From: Bacteroidetes bacterium RIFCSPLOWO2_12_FULL_35_15 | GTDB taxonomy: Bacteria > Bacteroidota > Bacteroidia > 2-12-FULL-35-15 | NCBI GenBank assembly: GCA_001769385.1 | Contig: MEPB01000008.1 | Location: 1 to 63,848, forward strand | Direction of reading: 5' to 3' | Length of the DNA stretch: 63,848 nt | Shown here: piece by piece, positions 9,421-17,226 of the stretch | Position numbering within the stretch: position 1 is the first letter of the stretch | Layout of the letters: each line of letters begins with the position of its first letter | Translations under genes and position numbers: made by a program | The notes under the pieces: generated by a model | Databases searched by the model: none | What the model saw: the letters and a program-made list of their open reading frames with translations, nothing else | Told to the model about the DNA's origin: nothing

Positions 9421-9726
9421 AATTTCCTTATTTTTATTTAAAACCTAACTTAATTATTCTTTAATCATTTCATAAGATGTACTTCATATAGGTCGCTTAA
9501 TTTTGCTGCGCTTGCAAGAGAAACCTCTTAGGTGTATTTGAAAAACGCCTATCATTATATGACGCTTATCATTTTTTTTGCCCTAAATAGGGAATTGTTT
9601 TCTAATTTATAAACAAAGTTATCAACATTCGATCGATTAGTATTATATATTATTATATATTTACTACACAAGAAAACAAAATTCATCTATACTATTACAA
9701 GATTAATCTAAAAAAAAACAAAAAAA
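9421..9726. other. Noncoding stretch upstream of the phasin/PHB genes
   Basis: About 300 bases without a supported gene. AT-rich, with no convincing TAnnTTTG promoter, hairpin or repeat that I could find. It must carry the promoter of the phasin genes if these are expressed separately from the IS region. Confidence 0.5.
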
Positions 9727-10470
9727 ATGACGACAAATAAATTAACAGAAGGAGCGGAAACATTGAATAAAAATGTTAATGATGCAATGAAATGGTTTCA
9801 GGATACCACTTCAACAATTATGATGGTCCAAAGCAAACAATTAGAGTACGCAAATGAGATGTATTCCAAAATGATGAACAACTATCTTGGCGAAATCAAA
9901 AAGGATAATTTTAATGATTCATTTGATTTGTCGAAAAAGATGATGGATCTGATGCAAAAAAACATAGAAAGTTTTATTAAAACTTCCGGTGATGCAATGA
10001 AAACAATTATGGAATCCGGCAACTATGGCGAAGATCCTACTCCTTATTCAAAGGAAATGTTGAACAAAATGACCAAAAATTTCAATGAGCAAGTGGACAT
10101 GATTACAAATGTTAATAAAAATACTTTTGACACCTTATCTAAACAATTTAATATATCAAAAACATCATTTAGTCCAACATTTGAAAAATCAAAGAAAGAA
10201 TTCGAAGCAAATTTTAAATTGTCGAAAGAAACAATTCAAAAAATTGTTGATTCTTATGCCAAGCTTAAAACTCCAACATTAGAAGCAAACAAAAAGGTAG
10301 TAGATGATTTGAATAAAAATATGAATTCAATGGCACAGAATAATTTTAAATTATGGTCTGAATTATTAAACAAGTATGACGGATCTGGATCAAAAAGTGA
10401 TAGCGGGCTTTTAAAAAAGCAGCCACACCATAGCGGTAATGGTAAAGTGAAAACATCAGAAATGAAATAA
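9727..10470 (+). CDS. Phasin-like PHB granule-associated protein
   Basis: A 247-aa protein made almost wholly of amphipathic helices rich in Lys, Met, Asn and Phe, without signal peptide or membrane segments, ending in a disordered Ser/Gly/Lys tail. Repeated patterns such as NKKVVDDLNKNMNSMAQNNFKLW resemble phasin-family proteins that coat polyhydroxyalkanoate granules. The strongest support is the context: first of phasin-phasin-phaC-phaB on one strand, and similarity in pattern to the paralogue at 22403-23158. The start ATG follows a run of A. Assignment to the phasin family is by composition and neighbours, not by a catalytic motif. Confidence 0.75.
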   Translation: MTTNKLTEGAETLNKNVNDAMKWFQDTTSTIMMVQSKQLEYANEMYSKMMNNYLGEIKKDNFNDSFDLSKKMMDLMQKNIESFIKTSGDAMKTIMESGNYGEDPTPYSKEMLNKMTKNFNEQVDMITNVNKNTFDTLSKQFNISKTSFSPTFEKSKKEFEANFKLSKETIQKIVDSYAKLKTPTLEANKKVVDDLNKNMNSMAQNNFKLWSELLNKYDGSGSKSDSGLLKKQPHHSGNGKVKTSEMK

Positions 10471-10505
10471 ATAAAATAATAATAACTATAAAAAATCAAA
10501 ACAAG

Positions 10506-11099
10506 ATGAAAAGTACATTAAATGAAAAGGCTGAAAAAATCAAAAGCAGTATTAAAGGAACAGCAGAAAAGTCAAAAGAAACAATAAGAGAGTTTATTGA
10601 TTCTAATACAAAAAATATTGGTGCTGCAATGGATTCAAATAAAAAAATATTTGATTCGATAAAAGAAAAACTGGATCAGCAAGAAATGGAAGATACAGTA
10701 ACATCTACTATTAAAAACACTTTTGGGAAATCAGTAGAACTTGCTGAAGATGCACTTGACAGCATCATAAATTCATATACAAGACAAATGGAATTGAATG
10801 TTGATTTCAATACCAAATTAGTAGATGCGATCAAAGAATCAAATAGTGAAAACCCTGAAAAAGTATTGACATTGATTCATGATAATTTTGAAGCAACTCG
10901 TCAATTAACTATTAACAATACAAAAGAGATTCTCGATTTTTACAATAAGCATACTAATCTTGCTTTAAATTTCAATGAAAAATTCGGTGAAAACATTAAG
11001 TCGCAATTGGATTCTATGTTTGCTATACAGAATAAAGGTTTAAATAAATTCACAGACTGGGCATCCGATTGGTGGAAACAACAAAACGATAAAAAGTAA
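10506..11099 (+). CDS. Phasin-like protein, second type
   Basis: A 197-aa all-helical protein with repeated KSSIKGTAEKSKETI and DSNKKIFDSIKEKLDQQ segments and a Trp-rich C-terminus (GLNKFTDWASDWWKQQ). Probably granule-associated or an adaptor of PhaC, because it lies 35 bases after the first phasin and 98 bases before phaC, with a terminator between. A near-identical C-terminal motif survives as a relic at 28423-28539 (GLDKFTNWASEWWKQ), so this is a recognisable subfamily with at least two members in this genome. Exact role unknown. Confidence 0.65.
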   Translation: MKSTLNEKAEKIKSSIKGTAEKSKETIREFIDSNTKNIGAAMDSNKKIFDSIKEKLDQQEMEDTVTSTIKNTFGKSVELAEDALDSIINSYTRQMELNVDFNTKLVDAIKESNSENPEKVLTLIHDNFEATRQLTINNTKEILDFYNKHTNLALNFNEKFGENIKSQLDSMFAIQNKGLNKFTDWASDWWKQQNDKK

Positions 11100-11118
11100 T
11101 AATTATCTCATATTTAGG

Positions 11119-11166
11119 ACATTGTGAATTAAGTAATCAACGTACTTGATTTACAATGTTTTTTTC
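11119..11166 (+). terminator. Intrinsic terminator between phasin and phaC
   Basis: Imperfect hairpin ACATTGTGAATTAAGTA / TACTTGATTTACAATGT followed by a T-run. It probably lets the abundant phasins be expressed above phaC, with partial read-through. Confidence 0.65.
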
Positions 11167-11197
11167 TTAATAATACAACGGTTAAACAAAAAGCCTT

Positions 11198-13006
11198 ATG
11201 GAAAAAATGAATCAAATAAATTTTCAGGAATTAACAGAAAGCATCACAAAAGCAAGTCAGAAAATCATAAAAAATTATCTCGAAAATAGTACCGGATACG
11301 CCCATGACAACAGGGATATTACAAGCACCTTCAATTCTTTCGGAAGTAAGCTGGTTGCGGATTCGAAAGAAATGAAAAAAGTTCAGGATGTTTATGACAT
11401 TTTTATACAAAGTCAACAGGAATTATGGAAACGAATAACAGAGCGACAATTTGATAAAACCAAAGAATATAAACCGTTAATTTCTCCTGATAAAAACGAT
11501 AAACGATTTCGTGCACCAGAATGGGATGAAGCACCTTACTATTTTGATTTTGTCAAACAGAGCTATCTTTTAGTTTCAAAAATGATGAAAGATATAATTG
11601 AGAATGCAGGAATAGATGAATCTGAAAAGAAAAAATTGAATTTTTATTCCCAACAATATATTGATGCCTTTTCTCCTTCCAATTATATTGCAACTAATCC
11701 GGAAGCAATAAAATTAGCTCAGGAAACTAAAGGACAAAGTTTAATTGATGGATTTAAAAATCTATTGGCAGACATTGAAAAGGGTGGTATTACTCAAACT
11801 GATATGACAGCCTTTGAAGTAGGTGAGAACATTGCTGTTACTCCGGGAGCAGTTATATATGAAAATGAATTAATTCAACTTATTCAATATTCTCCTGCTA
11901 CAAAAAATGTATGTGAAACACCTTTAGTTATTATTCCACCTTGGATTAATAAATTTTATATACTTGATTTGCGTCCAGAAAATTCTCTTACGAAATTTAT
12001 CGTGGATCAGGGAGTAACAACTTTTATCATTTCATGGAAAAACCCAACTTCCAAAATGGGACATATTGCTTTTGAGGATTATGTGGAAATGGGATGTTTA
12101 AAAGCGATTGAAGTTGCCCAATCTATTACAAAATCAAAAAAAGTAAATACATTAGGATATTGTCTTGGCGGAACATTGTTAGGTATTACTCTTTCAATCC
12201 TTGCCAAACAAAAAACCAAACAGGAAAATCCTGTTAATTCCGCAACTTTCTTAGCTACTATGATTGACTTTTCGGATGTTGGACCAATGGGAGATGTAAT
12301 TGACAATGCATTAGTAAAAAAACTGGAGAGAGGCGAATTGACTGAAAAAGGGGTTATGTCAGGACATGATATGGAAAAAGCTTTTAATCTTATCAGGGCG
12401 AATGACTTAGTTTGGAATTTTGTTGTCAATAATTATTTGAAAGGAAAAACGCCTACTCCATTTGATTTACTTTTTTGGACAAATGACAATACAAATCTTC
12501 CTGCCAGTATGTATCTTTTCTATTTACGTTACATGGTTCTGGAAAACAAACTAAGCAGAAAGAACGCATTACGGATTTGCAAAACACCTATTGATATTGG
12601 AAAAATAGAAGTTCCGGTTTATGTTATTGGACTTCAGGAAGATCATATTTCTCCTGCTCATACTACATTCACCATCACAGAATTGGTTAGCGGACCTGTC
12701 GAATTTATACTTGGGGGATCAGGCCATGTAATGGGTGCAGCCAATCCTCCTGCCAAAAAGAAATATGGTTATTACCTAAATGGTACTTTACATGAAGGAT
12801 TTGAAAAATGGACAGAAAGCGCTGATTTTTTTGAAGGAAGCTGGTGGACTCCATGGATAAAACGTATCATTGAAAAATCAGGTAAACAAATTCCTGCTAT
12901 CAAAAATTTAGGTAATACTAAATATAAAAAGATAGAACCTGCTCCAGGCAGATATGTAAAAGAAAAATGTGAGCATTACTCCACAAATAATTCTAATTCA
13001 CATTAA
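11198..13006 (+). CDS. phaC: Polyhydroxyalkanoate synthase, class I PhaC-like
   Basis: Polymerises (R)-3-hydroxyacyl-CoA (mostly 3-hydroxybutyryl-CoA) into PHB at the granule surface. 602 aa, the class I size. Alpha/beta-hydrolase core with the lipase-like box GYCLGG containing the nucleophile C322, acid D482 in LQEDHISP and base H510 in GSGHVMGAANPP; spacing matches class I synthases. The N-terminal 200 residues, poorly conserved in the family, are helical. The C-terminus holds WTESADFFEGSWWTPW, also typical. A decayed IS200-type element separates it from phaB. Confidence 0.95.
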   Translation: MEKMNQINFQELTESITKASQKIIKNYLENSTGYAHDNRDITSTFNSFGSKLVADSKEMKKVQDVYDIFIQSQQELWKRITERQFDKTKEYKPLISPDKNDKRFRAPEWDEAPYYFDFVKQSYLLVSKMMKDIIENAGIDESEKKKLNFYSQQYIDAFSPSNYIATNPEAIKLAQETKGQSLIDGFKNLLADIEKGGITQTDMTAFEVGENIAVTPGAVIYENELIQLIQYSPATKNVCETPLVIIPPWINKFYILDLRPENSLTKFIVDQGVTTFIISWKNPTSKMGHIAFEDYVEMGCLKAIEVAQSITKSKKVNTLGYCLGGTLLGITLSILAKQKTKQENPVNSATFLATMIDFSDVGPMGDVIDNALVKKLERGELTEKGVMSGHDMEKAFNLIRANDLVWNFVVNNYLKGKTPTPFDLLFWTNDNTNLPASMYLFYLRYMVLENKLSRKNALRICKTPIDIGKIEVPVYVIGLQEDHISPAHTTFTITELVSGPVEFILGGSGHVMGAANPPAKKKYGYYLNGTLHEGFEKWTESADFFEGSWWTPWIKRIIEKSGKQIPAIKNLGNTKYKKIEPAPGRYVKEKCEHYSTNNSNSH

Positions 13007-13045
13007 TTAAATTAACACTCTAAATATCTTTAAGCATAATGAATA

Positions 13046-13068
13046 ACCCCGAAGCAGAGCTTCGGGGT
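13046..13068 (+). repeat. IS200-type end hairpin, left
   Basis: ACCCCGAAGCAGAGCTTCGG and the following GGT form a near-perfect hairpin. The same sequence recurs in direct orientation at 13560-13581. Paired subterminal hairpins are the recognition structures of IS200/IS605 TnpA. Confidence 0.75.
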
Positions 13069-13074
13069 ATCGTG

Positions 13075-13527
13075 TTACCCGAATAAACTTAATTGATTTT
13101 TATGCAGTTTTTTATATGTGCCTTTTTCCTCACCTTGATTTTGAATATACATTTGTATAACTTCTTCATTTGCCTATTGCCCAACGGTATTAACGTAATA
13201 ACCTTCGGTCCAAAAATTACCACCCCACAACTTTGTTTTAACTTCTGGATGAAGACGAAACAGTTCTTTTGCCGTAATGCTTTTTACTGCTTGAACAATA
13301 CTTTTTACAGACAACATCGGAACACTTTGTATCAAAAAATGAACATGATTTTCATCCGCACCTATTTTCAACAAAATGTATTTCATACCGTTCCGAAATT
13401 TGCTTACAGATTTCAACCAAACTTTGTTCAACAGCCTCAGACAAAACACTTCTCCGATATTTTATCGGACAAACTATATGATACAGCAACAAACTTTTAT
13501 TATGGTGCTTATGAATATGTTCACTCC
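13075..13527 (-). pseudogene. IS200-family transposase TnpA (HUH/Y1), frameshifted
   Basis: Reading the minus strand across frames gives a near-complete TnpA: HNKSLLLYHIVCPIKYRR, RYEIHFVE, then after a +1 shift (one extra A near 13377) IGADENHVHFLIQS with the HUH metal-binding motif, SITAKELF, KLWGGNFWTEGYYVNTVGQ, and after a second lesion near 13175 NEEVIQMYIQNQ with the catalytic Tyr region and LHKNQLSLF. Two frame lesions mean no active transposase. The element (about 13046-13581) lies between phaC and phaB, so it is either a benign passenger or splits an old phaCB transcript. Confidence 0.8.
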
Positions 13528-13559
13528 TAACACAAATGTACTAAATACTAACCCGACCA

Positions 13560-13581
13560 CCGAAGCAGAGCTTCGGGGTAT
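13560..13581 (+). repeat. IS200-type end hairpin, right
   Basis: CCGAAGCAGAGCTTCGGGGT, matching the left-end hairpin at 13046-13068 in the same orientation; closes the element 20 bases before the phaB start. Confidence 0.75.
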
Positions 13582-13600
13582 TATTTGAATAAAAACGTAT

Positions 13601-14368
13601 ATGAGAAAAAAAAACAATAAAATAGCCTTGGTAACTGGTGGTACAGGAGGAATGGGCACTGCAATTTGCGAAAGATTGTATAAAGATGGTTATACTGTTG
13701 TAGCCAATTACAAAGATTTTACCAAAGCGATGAAATGGAGAGAGGAAGCAAAGAAATGGAGAGAAGATCAGCTAAAAATGGGTTTTGATCTAAAAATTGT
13801 TCAGGGAGATATTGCCAATTTTAAATCTACTGAAAAAATGTTCAAAGAAATAAATGATGAAATTGGGTCAGTGGATATTTTAGTCAATAATGCAGGTATT
13901 ACTCGTGATGCGGCTTTGCACAAGATGACACCTGAGCAGTGGTACGAGGTAATAAACACCAATCTTAACAGCGTTTTTAATTGTTCCAGATGCGCTATTG
14001 AAGGAATGATTGCTAAAGGATGGGGAAGAATTATTTGCATTTCTTCTGTTAACGGACAAAAAGGACAATTCGGTCAAACCAATTATTCAGCAACCAAAGC
14101 AGGCATGTATGGATTTTCAAAAGCATTGGCTTTGGAAGTTGCAAAAAAAGGAATTACGGTAAATACTGTTTCTCCGGGATACATTGGAACAGCAATGGTA
14201 ATGGCTATCCGTGAGGAAATCCGCAACCAGATAATTGCTCAAGTGCCGCAGGGAAGACTTGGTACACCCGAAGAAATAGCCGCAGCTGTTGCCTATTTGG
14301 CTTCTGATGATGCCAGATATATTACCGGTGCAAATATTGCCATCAATGGCGGCTTGCATATGTATTGA
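13601..14368 (+). CDS. phaB: Acetoacetyl-CoA reductase (PhaB)
   Basis: Short-chain dehydrogenase that reduces acetoacetyl-CoA to (R)-3-hydroxybutyryl-CoA with NADPH, feeding PhaC. Rossmann motif TGGTGGMG near residues 13-20, NNAG, catalytic Ser in ICISSVNGQKGQFGQ and Tyr/Lys in YSATKAG. PhaB-specific traits are the KWREDQLKMGFDLKIVQGDI insertion and the GLHMY C-terminus. 255 aa. Presumably co-expressed with phaC before the IS200 insertion. The thiolase PhaA is not in the window. Confidence 0.93.
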   Translation: MRKKNNKIALVTGGTGGMGTAICERLYKDGYTVVANYKDFTKAMKWREEAKKWREDQLKMGFDLKIVQGDIANFKSTEKMFKEINDEIGSVDILVNNAGITRDAALHKMTPEQWYEVINTNLNSVFNCSRCAIEGMIAKGWGRIICISSVNGQKGQFGQTNYSATKAGMYGFSKALALEVAKKGITVNTVSPGYIGTAMVMAIREEIRNQIIAQVPQGRLGTPEEIAAAVAYLASDDARYITGANIAINGGLHMY

Positions 14369-14410
14369 TCCTCAACGCTGATTTTTTGTTACAAAACAGA
14401 GGACTTTTAA

Positions 14411-14444
14411 AAACTAAGTTCAATATCAAATGAACTTAGTTTAT
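14411..14444 (+). terminator. Terminator after phaB
   Basis: Perfect 12-bp stem AAACTAAGTTCA / TGAACTTAGTTT with an 8-base loop, beginning 42 bases after the phaB stop and followed by a T-rich stretch. Confidence 0.75.
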
Positions 14445-14498
14445 TCTGTCTTAAAAAAAAAGAAAAAACTTCAAGAAAACAAAAAGAAAAAATTTCCT

Positions 14499-14536
14499 AA
14501 TACAAGAAGAAAAATCAATTTTTTTCTTCTTGTATT
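14499..14536. terminator. Long A/T-flanked hairpin, possibly bidirectional terminator
   Basis: Inverted repeat AATACAAGAAGAAAAA / TTTTTCTTCTTGTATT followed by T on the plus strand and preceded by A-rich sequence, so it could end transcripts from either side (phaB or the transposase fragment). Confidence 0.55.
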
Positions 14537-14593
14537 TTTTCACACGGATATTGAATTAAACGGATCAAGCAACAAAGTTGAGGGAGAAAAAAA

Positions 14594-14878
14594 TCAAGCA
14601 TAAATATTAGCTAATCGAAAAAGAAAAAAACTAACATTCCGTACTCCTCTAAAAGAAGCTCTAAAAGCCTTTATTTTAGCATTAAATGATTCAGCAGAAG
14701 CATTAGTACTTCTGTTATCAAAGTAATTTAAGATTGTTAAATAATGTTCTTGGATTGATTTTGCTATCGTATTGAAAGATTTAAATTTCGATTTTTCTAC
14801 TTTATCATACCATTTTGCTAATCTAGTAAAAGCAACTCCTTTCACTTTAGAAGTGTGATAAATTCGCCCTAATTCCAT
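14594..14878 (-). pseudogene. ISL3/IS204-like transposase, C-terminal fragment
   Basis: 94 aa resembling the end of ISL3-group (IS204/IS1001/IS1165, ISAon1-like) transposases: LTILNYFDNRSTNASAES followed by FNAKIKAFRASFRGVRN and FFLFRLANIYA, with the presumed catalytic Glu in SAESFNAKIK. Only the C-terminal portion is present and the 5' end abuts unrelated sequence with an IS66-like scrap. Confidence 0.65.
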
Positions 14879-14904
14879 AGATTACCAACCTTTTGTTAAA
14901 TAAA

Positions 14905-14933
14905 TTTGGGTCTCCTTTTTTAGCGTACATTTG
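14905..14933 (+). promoter_or_regulatory. Bacteroidota-type promoter upstream of an IS66-like remnant
   Basis: TTTG (14905-14908), 17 bases, then TACATTTG (14926-14933), an exact match to the TTTG/TAnnTTTG consensus. The start point would be at or next to the GTG start at 14938, implying a leaderless or very short-leader message. Confidence 0.55.
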
Positions 14934-14937
14934 TTTC

Positions 14938-15195
14938 GTGATAGAAACGCTGAAAAAATTATCAAAAGAGGAACTGATTTCAGAAGTTATCAATCTCAAA
15001 CATCAGGTTAGTTTATTCCAAAAAGGCATTATTCGGTGCAAAAAGGAACAGCATATAACTGTAGAAAATCCGGAACAAATAAAAATTGAATACGAAGAAA
15101 AAATTGATCTGGATTTACCACAGGACATTGAACAGCAACAAGTAATGCAACGAAAAGAAAACTTATTGAGATCCCTCACGTTTAACACAATATGA
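14938..15195 (+). pseudogene. IS66-like transposase N-terminal remnant
   Basis: From the GTG at 14938 the protein begins VIETLKKLSKEELISEVI and continues LKHQVSLFQKGI, the coiled-coil N-terminus typical of IS66 TnpC (KEELI..L..L..Q...LQ...FG). The following NPEQIKIEYEE region is also IS66-like, but the DDE domain is missing and the frame ends after 85 codons. Probably a degraded remnant. Confidence 0.5.
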
Positions 15196-15494
15196 TAATC
15201 AGCTTATTACATCATTTATACTTTGTAAATCCAACAGAAATTGGAAATGATACTATAATGATAGGTGTTTGTCCTAATCCAGCCTATGACAAGTTAAATC
15301 TTCTTGTTATGGATAAGTTCGACATTATTGTTTATGAACTTTGTAATGAAAAAAATGTTGTATTAGAGATGAAAGCCTTTAAAACCAAGGAAGAAAGTGT
15401 AAATCTGATAAAACACAAAGGCAAAAATTTTATTTTGAAAGTTTACGATGATAGAAAGCTATTAAAATCATTTCAAATACAAAAAGTATTTTGA
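15192..15494 (+). pseudogene. T9SS C-terminal sorting domain-like tail
   Basis: 100 aa; from residue 22 the sequence follows the T9SS type A sorting-domain pattern: IGVCPNPAYDKLNLLV (compare YPNP..D.L.I), IIVYELCNEKNVVLE, GKNFILKVYDDRKL and a final KSFQIQKVF. The secreted body of the protein is missing; the first 20 residues have no signal peptide of convincing length. Most likely a 3' remnant of a surface protein gene cut by the neighbouring IS events. Confidence 0.55.
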
Positions 15495-15847
15495 ATATAA
15501 TTGCGCCTTTAACTCTGCTGGCCTTAACAATTATTGCAATATGAATCAACATAAAAATTACAGTCATTTCATACCCGGAAATGTTATTTTTCAACTCTTT
15601 GATTTGACCATATGTTTTTTTTTGCCCTCTTATTTTACTTTTAAAGAATATTTGCCGTTTCAGTGAAATAGATGGAGAAATTAAATTGTATTTTAAAATA
15701 AAAGAGTATGAAAAGTTTTAAAACTGACATAGTTACATTTATTAAATAAAAATTATTTCTCAACTTCGCTTATTATTCCAAATTGAAAAGGCCTCATTTT
15801 GAGGAGTTTTTATTATTTTTGTGTAATTTAAATTATTCCTTTTAATA
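15495..15847. other. Noncoding stretch with weak promoter-like site
   Basis: No supported gene in about 350 bases. TATTTTTG at 15814-15821 matches the -7 consensus, but a -33 TTTG at the right distance is lacking (nearest is 12 bases away). A small GGCCTCATTTTGAGG hairpin lies at about 15790-15804. Confidence 0.35.
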
Positions 15848-16117
15848 ATGACCAAAGAAGAAATCGCAGAATCTATTGAACAGGAATTTTTCATAACCTA
15901 TAAATCAGTTATGATTACTTATAAAGACCATAAAATATTTTATGGTTTTTTTCAAAATTTTGAAGACCAGAAAGAATTAAAAAATGATTTTAAGTATCGA
16001 TTTGTTCCTAATAATAATTCTGCTGCATTTTATGCAGAGCTAGGAAACGGGAAATTAAATTTCGAACACAGTATTATTATTGATTGTGCAAAAATAGCAA
16101 AGATCGTATTAGTATAA
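15848..16117 (+). CDS. Hypothetical protein, 89 aa
   Basis: Small soluble protein starting MTKEEIAESIEQEFFITYKS, with an aromatic-rich core (YGFFQNFED, KYRFVPNNN) and a C-terminal hydrophobic strand. No signal peptide or membrane segment. The DG/YKDHKIFYGFF portion resembles short beta-hairpin proteins but I do not recognise a family. It stands alone between relics, so whether it is functional is uncertain. Confidence 0.5.
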   Translation: MTKEEIAESIEQEFFITYKSVMITYKDHKIFYGFFQNFEDQKELKNDFKYRFVPNNNSAAFYAELGNGKLNFEHSIIIDCAKIAKIVLV

Positions 16118-16170
16118 ACAAAAATGAAAAGAAGAAAGATAAATTATTCAGAATAGTGGATCAATTCCGG

Positions 16171-16425
16171 TCATACTTTAAATCCACCCTTTTCAATTGC
16201 CCCCTTATCTATAGTATATTTAATCTTATTCTGATTCAAGGAAAATGAAATATGGCATCCAGATATTTCTGTATCAGTTATCAGTAATGTTTTATGATTT
16301 TTTAAACGATTTTTAATATCTTCCAAACTGGATTTAAAGGAAGAATTAATTCTATTGAGTGATATATCAGTGATTCCCAAAACGAGAATTACTATCAGGG
16401 TATTTCAGTCCTTGTTCAGTTTTTA
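16171..16425 (-). pseudogene. YfiR-like (DUF4154) C-terminal remnant
   Basis: On the minus strand the frame reads LIVILVLGITDISLNRIN, then LKNHKTLLITDTE and ISFSLNQNKIKYTIDKGAIEKG, ending GFKV. This follows the C-terminal half of YfiR-family periplasmic proteins (a TLLITD-type strand, then INFV...NKI.FEIN...A...GLK(V/I)SS), compare the intact gene at 50624-51163. No start codon or N-terminal half; the last helix is also missing. A weak, pattern-based assignment. Confidence 0.35.
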
Positions 16426-16710
16426 GAAATCCGGAAACTCAACAAAAACGGTTGTTCCTCTTATAAAGTTTTCTATTGGGATTAATTATATACTTTTGGA
16501 AAAAAATTCAATTTATCCAAAAATAAGAAAACATTAAGCCTGATTTTCCATGCAAAATATTTCAAAAAAGGATTGCGCATAATCATCATTCTTAGTGACA
16601 AAGTACATATCATTCCCTTGAGAATCGTTATATTTTTGTGGGGTCATAATTGAAGAAATCGTTCTTAAACATAAGTTAAGCTAGATAATAGAAATTGTAA
16701 AAGATTTTAA

Positions 16711-17131
16711 AAACTGGCAGACTCAAAGGCAACGAAGGTTGCTTCTGTTTGAAGGTGAAAATCCTTAAACAGGTAGTTAGATGGTAATGCTTGCATTCCA
16801 CTTTCCAAAGAAACAGCTATTGCTGTAATTTATGAATGATCGGGACATAGTATAGGCGTAGTAGATAAGGTAATATCAGTAATGATGTTGTTTTGTTGAA
16901 ACGCTCAAAGACAGCAACTGTAGCATGTAAGGACCACCTGCATGGTTGGTTGAAGCAGAAATACCCATCATAAAAAATGGCTTAAACTGCCAAACCCGAA
17001 GTCGGTTTAATAAACCGGTTATTTATGTTTCGCTTCTGATTATGAAAGAATAAATACACAGTATAAGTGCTGCAAAGCATGAAAGCTCGTAGAAATCCGG
17101 AAAGCAGGTGCGCAAGCGCCTGTTTTTTTTT
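16711..17131 (+). ncRNA. Candidate structured noncoding RNA, family unassigned
   Basis: A gene-free stretch dense in nested inverted repeats and ending in a strong intrinsic terminator. Pairings seen: TGGCAG (16715-16720) with CTGCCA (16987-16992), closing a domain of about 280 nt; GCAAC/GTTGC around GAAG (16729-16742); a long stem at 16746-16771; CAGC/GCTG (16814-16825); CGGTTT/AAACCG (17003-17017); and the terminator at 17105-17131. A GGTGAAAATCC-type segment recalls domain I of group II introns, but no intron 5' end, reverse transcriptase or domain V is present. It does not carry tmRNA, RNase P or 6S hallmarks. No protein reading is convincing in either strand. Confidence 0.45.
17105..17131 (+). 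terminator. Strong intrinsic terminator with GCAA tetraloop
   Basis: CAGGTGC GCAA GCGCCTG (one G-U pair) followed by nine T. It ends whatever plus-strand RNA is made from 16.7-17.1 kb, just before prs. Confidence 0.85.
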
Positions 17132-17226
17132 AAGCAAACCACAAATATTGACAAAAGTCATTACCATATTTGACAAACAACATTTCCAACACAGAGTTGA
17201 TCTTATATTTTTATTCAAAAAAATTA

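Noticed and set aside
16631-16638. TATTTTTG as promoter of the structured RNA candidate
   Set aside because: It matches the -7 consensus but no TTTG lies at the right distance upstream; in AT-rich DNA such an 8-mer is expected by chance.
16711-17131. Identity of the RNA candidate as tmRNA, RNase P RNA or 6S RNA
   Set aside because: The conserved end sequences and cores of these RNAs (for example the tmRNA tRNA-like ends, RNase P GAGGAAAGTCC) are absent.
17148-17172. Promoter of prs (TTG...CATATTTG)
   Set aside because: The -7 box has a mismatch and the spacer is only 14 bases, short of the usual 17-23.
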